Assembly (NCBI RefSeq): GCF_004798935.1
Contig: NZ_RAHT01000003.1
Coordinates: 124,001-188,000 of the forward strand
Length of the DNA: 64,000 nucleotides
Source: Ningiella ruwaisensis
GTDB lineage: Bacteria > Pseudomonadota > Gammaproteobacteria > Enterobacterales > Alteromonadaceae
Direction: 5' to 3'
Part shown: in pieces, positions 61,789 to 64,000 of the stretch
Position numbering within the stretch: the first letter of the stretch is position 1
Layout: each line of letters opens with the position of its first letter
Notes under the pieces: model-generated
Told to the model about the DNA's origin: nothing
Databases searched by the model: none
The model's input: the letters and a program-made list of their open reading frames with translations, nothing else
Position numbers and translations under genes: made by a program

Positions 61789-62352
61789 TTACCGAAAATC
61801 AACGCTTAGGACTTCAGTATTATCTGTAAATGTCAGGGTGTCGATATCCTTACCCACTTCAATATTTACCGTATTGGTTTGTGCGAACCAGATATCCCGC
61901 AAAGCGTTGTGAACCACTTGAATGCCTTCAAGTGTATCCGGCGCTGGCGCTTCCTGGTAGACCCAAAAATGTTTACCGTCGACTTCAAAACCTATTGGCG
62001 TAAGTTTTATGGGCGTATCGTCTTTTCGATAAAGACCAAAGCGTGCATACACATATTCTGCAAACTGTGACTGGGTTTCATGCGATTGGATAATATCCGC
62101 CTGATTACCGAATATTTCTTTAACAGCGTGTTCTGCATCATGAAGTTCAAAGCGATGCATCACTTCCAGTGTATTTGCCCTTGGATTGTATACGACTTTA
62201 CTCAGTGCCAGTTTTTGTTGGTGCGCAAAGGCGCTCTGCGTTGCCATATTAACGCAGAACAAACACAATAAGCCTGCCAATGCAAGTTTTGAACGGAACA
62301 TGCGGTATAAATTTAATAAACCGTCTTGCTTAGTTTTCATCGTCATTGTCAT
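61789..62352 (-). CDS. DUF6702-like exported protein
   Basis: A 187-aa exported protein. After a signal peptide ([21 protein letters not shown]) the mature part begins [34 protein letters not shown], the DUF6702-type pattern in which such proteins follow an M1-family peptidase gene. Several start codons are possible (62352, 62346, 62340, or 62301 directly before the signal helix). All but the last overlap the stop of the upstream peptidase gene at 62330, so translation is coupled to it. Function unknown. Confidence 0.72.
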   Translation of the reverse strand: MTMTMKTKQDGLLNLYRMFRSKLALAGLLCLFCVNMATQSAFAHQQKLALSKVVYNPRANTLEVMHRFELHDAEHAVKEIFGNQADIIQSHETQSQFAEYVYARFGLYRKDDTPIKLTPIGFEVDGKHFWVYQEAPAPDTLEGIQVVHNALRDIWFAQTNTVNIEVGKDIDTLTFTDNTEVLSVDFR

Positions 62353-64000
62353 CGTTTGGATCTTTCAGCTCAGATTTTATGTCATGCATAATATCACGAG
62401 AGGTTTTCGCCTCGCTCTTACTGCGCTTAAATGACTCGATGCGCGACTCAATTATTTGCTGAGGGAAATGATTGTTGCGAATATCCACATCAGCGGTTTC
62501 CCAGCGTGGGTCAAGTACGACTTTTTCTATAACTTTCGCCTTATCGGTAACAAATAATTTGTCCACCTGCTTGGGTGAACGTCGCCAAATTTCTGCAGGA
62601 ATACGCACTATTTCCGAGCTGCCATCTGAGAATGTCATTTCTACAATCAGCGGCATAACAAGGCCTCCGTGATTTGAAAACGACATCACATAGTAGTTTT
62701 TATCTTCTTTGACTGCGCGTTCAAGCGTGGCTTTTTCCCAAGGCTCTAATCCTTTAAGGTAAGACTGATAGGCGTTGCGTTCCTTGTTCGTTACGGTATA
62801 AATATCGTTCTCATCGTAAAAGTCGCGAATATCTTCGTTGCGCTCAACCCAAAGTTTTTTACCCTCAGCGCGATTGCGTTCAACGGTCAGCGACAGTGGT
62901 TTGTCATTCATCAACTCACGTTCACGGGTAAAATCAATATCGGGGTCCTCAGTATCCATTCTCAGCTTATAAACTGCATCTACGGAGATATCCACATGGT
63001 CGGTCGTGTAAAACCAGCCTCGCCAAAACCAGTCCAAATCCACGCCCGAAGCTTCTTCCATGGTGCGGAAAAAATCGGCAGGTGTTGGGCGCTTATACTT
63101 CCAGCGCTGTGCATATTCTTTAAAAGCGAAGTCAAATAAGTCACGGCCTAAAATCGTCTCACGTAAAATATTCAGTGCAGCAGCAGGCTTGGTATATGCG
63201 TTTGGCCCTAATCGCAAAACTGAATCTGACTGCGTCATAATGGGTACCTGGGTGTTTGACTTCATATAATCGGTGATGTCAGACGGCTCAACTCCCCAGG
63301 GAATATCTGGATCCCATTCGCGCCCGGCAACACCGTCTAAAAAGCTGTTGAGTCCCTCATCCATCCACGTCCACTGACGTTCATCAGAATTGACAATCAT
63401 CGGAAAGTAAATATGACCAATTTCGTGGATAACGACGCCGATTAAAAAGCGTTTTTCAGCCAGGGAATAGGTGCGCGAACCATCATCTCTTAGTTCTGTG
63501 CGCGGACCGTTAAAGGTGATCATGGGATACTCCATGCCGCCTACGGGCCCGTTTACAGACTGTGCAACAGGATAGGGATAGTCGAATGAAAAACGCGAAT
63601 ACACTTCCATGGTATGAATCACCGACTCAGTGCTGTATTTTTTCCAAAGGTCGCCGCCTTCTTTTGGATAAAACGACATGGCCATTACAAGCGGCTGCTC
63701 GTCACCGCCTTGCTGGTAGCCCTTCGCATCCCACATAAATTTACGAGATGAGGCCCAGGCGAAATCGCGCACATTTTCAGCTTTAAACCGCCATGTTTTG
63801 GTTTTATCAGTGCCGGCTTTTTCGTTTTCAAGCGCCTCTTCTTCCGTCACAATAAAGACGGGGCGCTTAGCATCCTCGGCATCTTTTAAGCGTTTGCGCT
63901 GTGTTGAAGTTAAAACATCATTAGGGTTAGTTAAAACACCAGTGGAGGATACGATATGGTCTGCAGGGACTGTTAGACTTACATCGTAATCGCCAAACTC
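62330..64000 (-). CDS. M1-family metallopeptidase, 5' end outside window
   Basis: Gluzincin aminopeptidase-like enzyme whose gene continues past the right edge; the frame is open from 64000, where it reads [20 protein letters not shown]. The exopeptidase motif [10 protein letters not shown] and the zinc site [11 protein letters not shown] (HExxH) with the downstream [11 protein letters not shown] glutamate are intact. The C-terminal region ([22 protein letters not shown]) is typical of this bacterial M1 subgroup. It is translationally coupled to the DUF6702-like gene. Probably exported, but the signal peptide is outside the window. Confidence 0.92.
   Translation of the reverse strand, partial: EFGDYDVSLTVPADHIVSSTGVLTNPNDVLTSTQRKRLKDAEDAKRPVFIVTEEEALENEKAGTDKTKTWRFKAENVRDFAWASSRKFMWDAKGYQQGGDEQPLVMAMSFYPKEGGDLWKKYSTESVIHTMEVYSRFSFDYPYPVAQSVNGPVGGMEYPMITFNGPRTELRDDGSRTYSLAEKRFLIGVVIHEIGHIYFPMIVNSDERQWTWMDEGLNSFLDGVAGREWDPDIPWGVEPSDITDYMKSNTQVPIMTQSDSVLRLGPNAYTKPAAALNILRETILGRDLFDFAFKEYAQRWKYKRPTPADFFRTMEEASGVDLDWFWRGWFYTTDHVDISVDAVYKLRMDTEDPDIDFTRERELMNDKPLSLTVERNRAEGKKLWVERNEDIRDFYDENDIYTVTNKERNAYQSYLKGLEPWEKATLERAVKEDKNYYVMSFSNHGGLVMPLIVEMTFSDGSSEIVRIPAEIWRRSPKQVDKLFVTDKAKVIEKVVLDPRWETADVDIRNNHFPQQIIESRIESFKRSKSEAKTSRDIMHDIKSELKDPNDDNDDEN

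Noticed and set aside
1-64000. CRISPR arrays, rRNA and tRNA genes
   Set aside because: No regularly spaced identical repeats with variable spacers, and no rRNA-like or cloverleaf sequence, were recognised by eye. The phased array at 24351 has a 10-bp repeat with 10-bp gaps, which is not CRISPR-like.

Overview
The window looks like chromosomal DNA of a marine gammaproteobacterium, most likely Alteromonadales (Alteromonadaceae-like). The reasons are the yicC / rph-pyrE / tusA block, a quinone-linked D-lactate dehydrogenase, two chemotaxis transducers, an HD-GYP protein, and many exported metallopeptidases and small exported or lipid-anchored proteins. This placement is inferred from gene content only. 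No rRNA, tRNA or CRISPR array was seen.

Layout. 1-14175 is mostly housekeeping: the 3' part of an RND pump gene with a TetR gene, an HNH protein, dld, a run of small genes ending in a flavin reductase and a membrane peptide, a Tat-exported HiPIP behind a possible Fur box, an exported amidase, a delta-class carbonic anhydrase, an HD-GYP protein with a substituted HD pair, and a chemotaxis transducer. 14171-24659 is accessory: hipBA between two copies of the start of a methyltransferase gene, the intact methyltransferase coupled to a PLD-SF2 helicase, a second convergent PLD-SF2-DUF3427 helicase, and a Fic protein behind a 20-bp-phased repeat array. 24660-37280 is a 12.6-kb genomic island in the 3' end of yicC. 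It is bounded by a perfect 20-bp repeat and carries AlpA/HTH/DUF927 genes, AbiE toxin-antitoxin, a type III-like Mod/Res pair, an ImmA/IrrE regulator with an unknown partner, a MobI-like gene with a possible oriT region, and an integrase cut down to its N-terminus.

37257-58484 returns to core genes: yicC, rph, pyrE, tusA, an exported methyltransferase, a DedA-like protein, an exported amidohydrolase, an Aer-like transducer, DUF1285, DUF3014, MscS, DUF3750, an ABC1 kinase, a saccharopine-dehydrogenase-like protein, a DUF885 lipoprotein, a retropepsin and a large M16 peptidase. 58485-61392 is a second accessory patch: palindromic repeats, then parDE, a BrnT/CopG-type toxin-antitoxin pair and a small membrane gene. 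These three units are separated by attC-like sequences, as in an integron cassette array without integrase, and the patch is flanked by a 139-bp direct repeat. The window ends in a DUF6702-type protein and the 3' part of an M1-family peptidase gene.

The main themes are stacked defence and addiction modules (HipBA, two PLD-helicases, Fic, AbiE, Mod/Res, ImmA/IrrE, ParDE, BrnT-type) and the traces of how they arrived: site-specific integration at yicC, attC-like cassette boundaries, and two toxin-antitoxin inserts that each duplicated about 120-140 bp of a neighbouring gene end.
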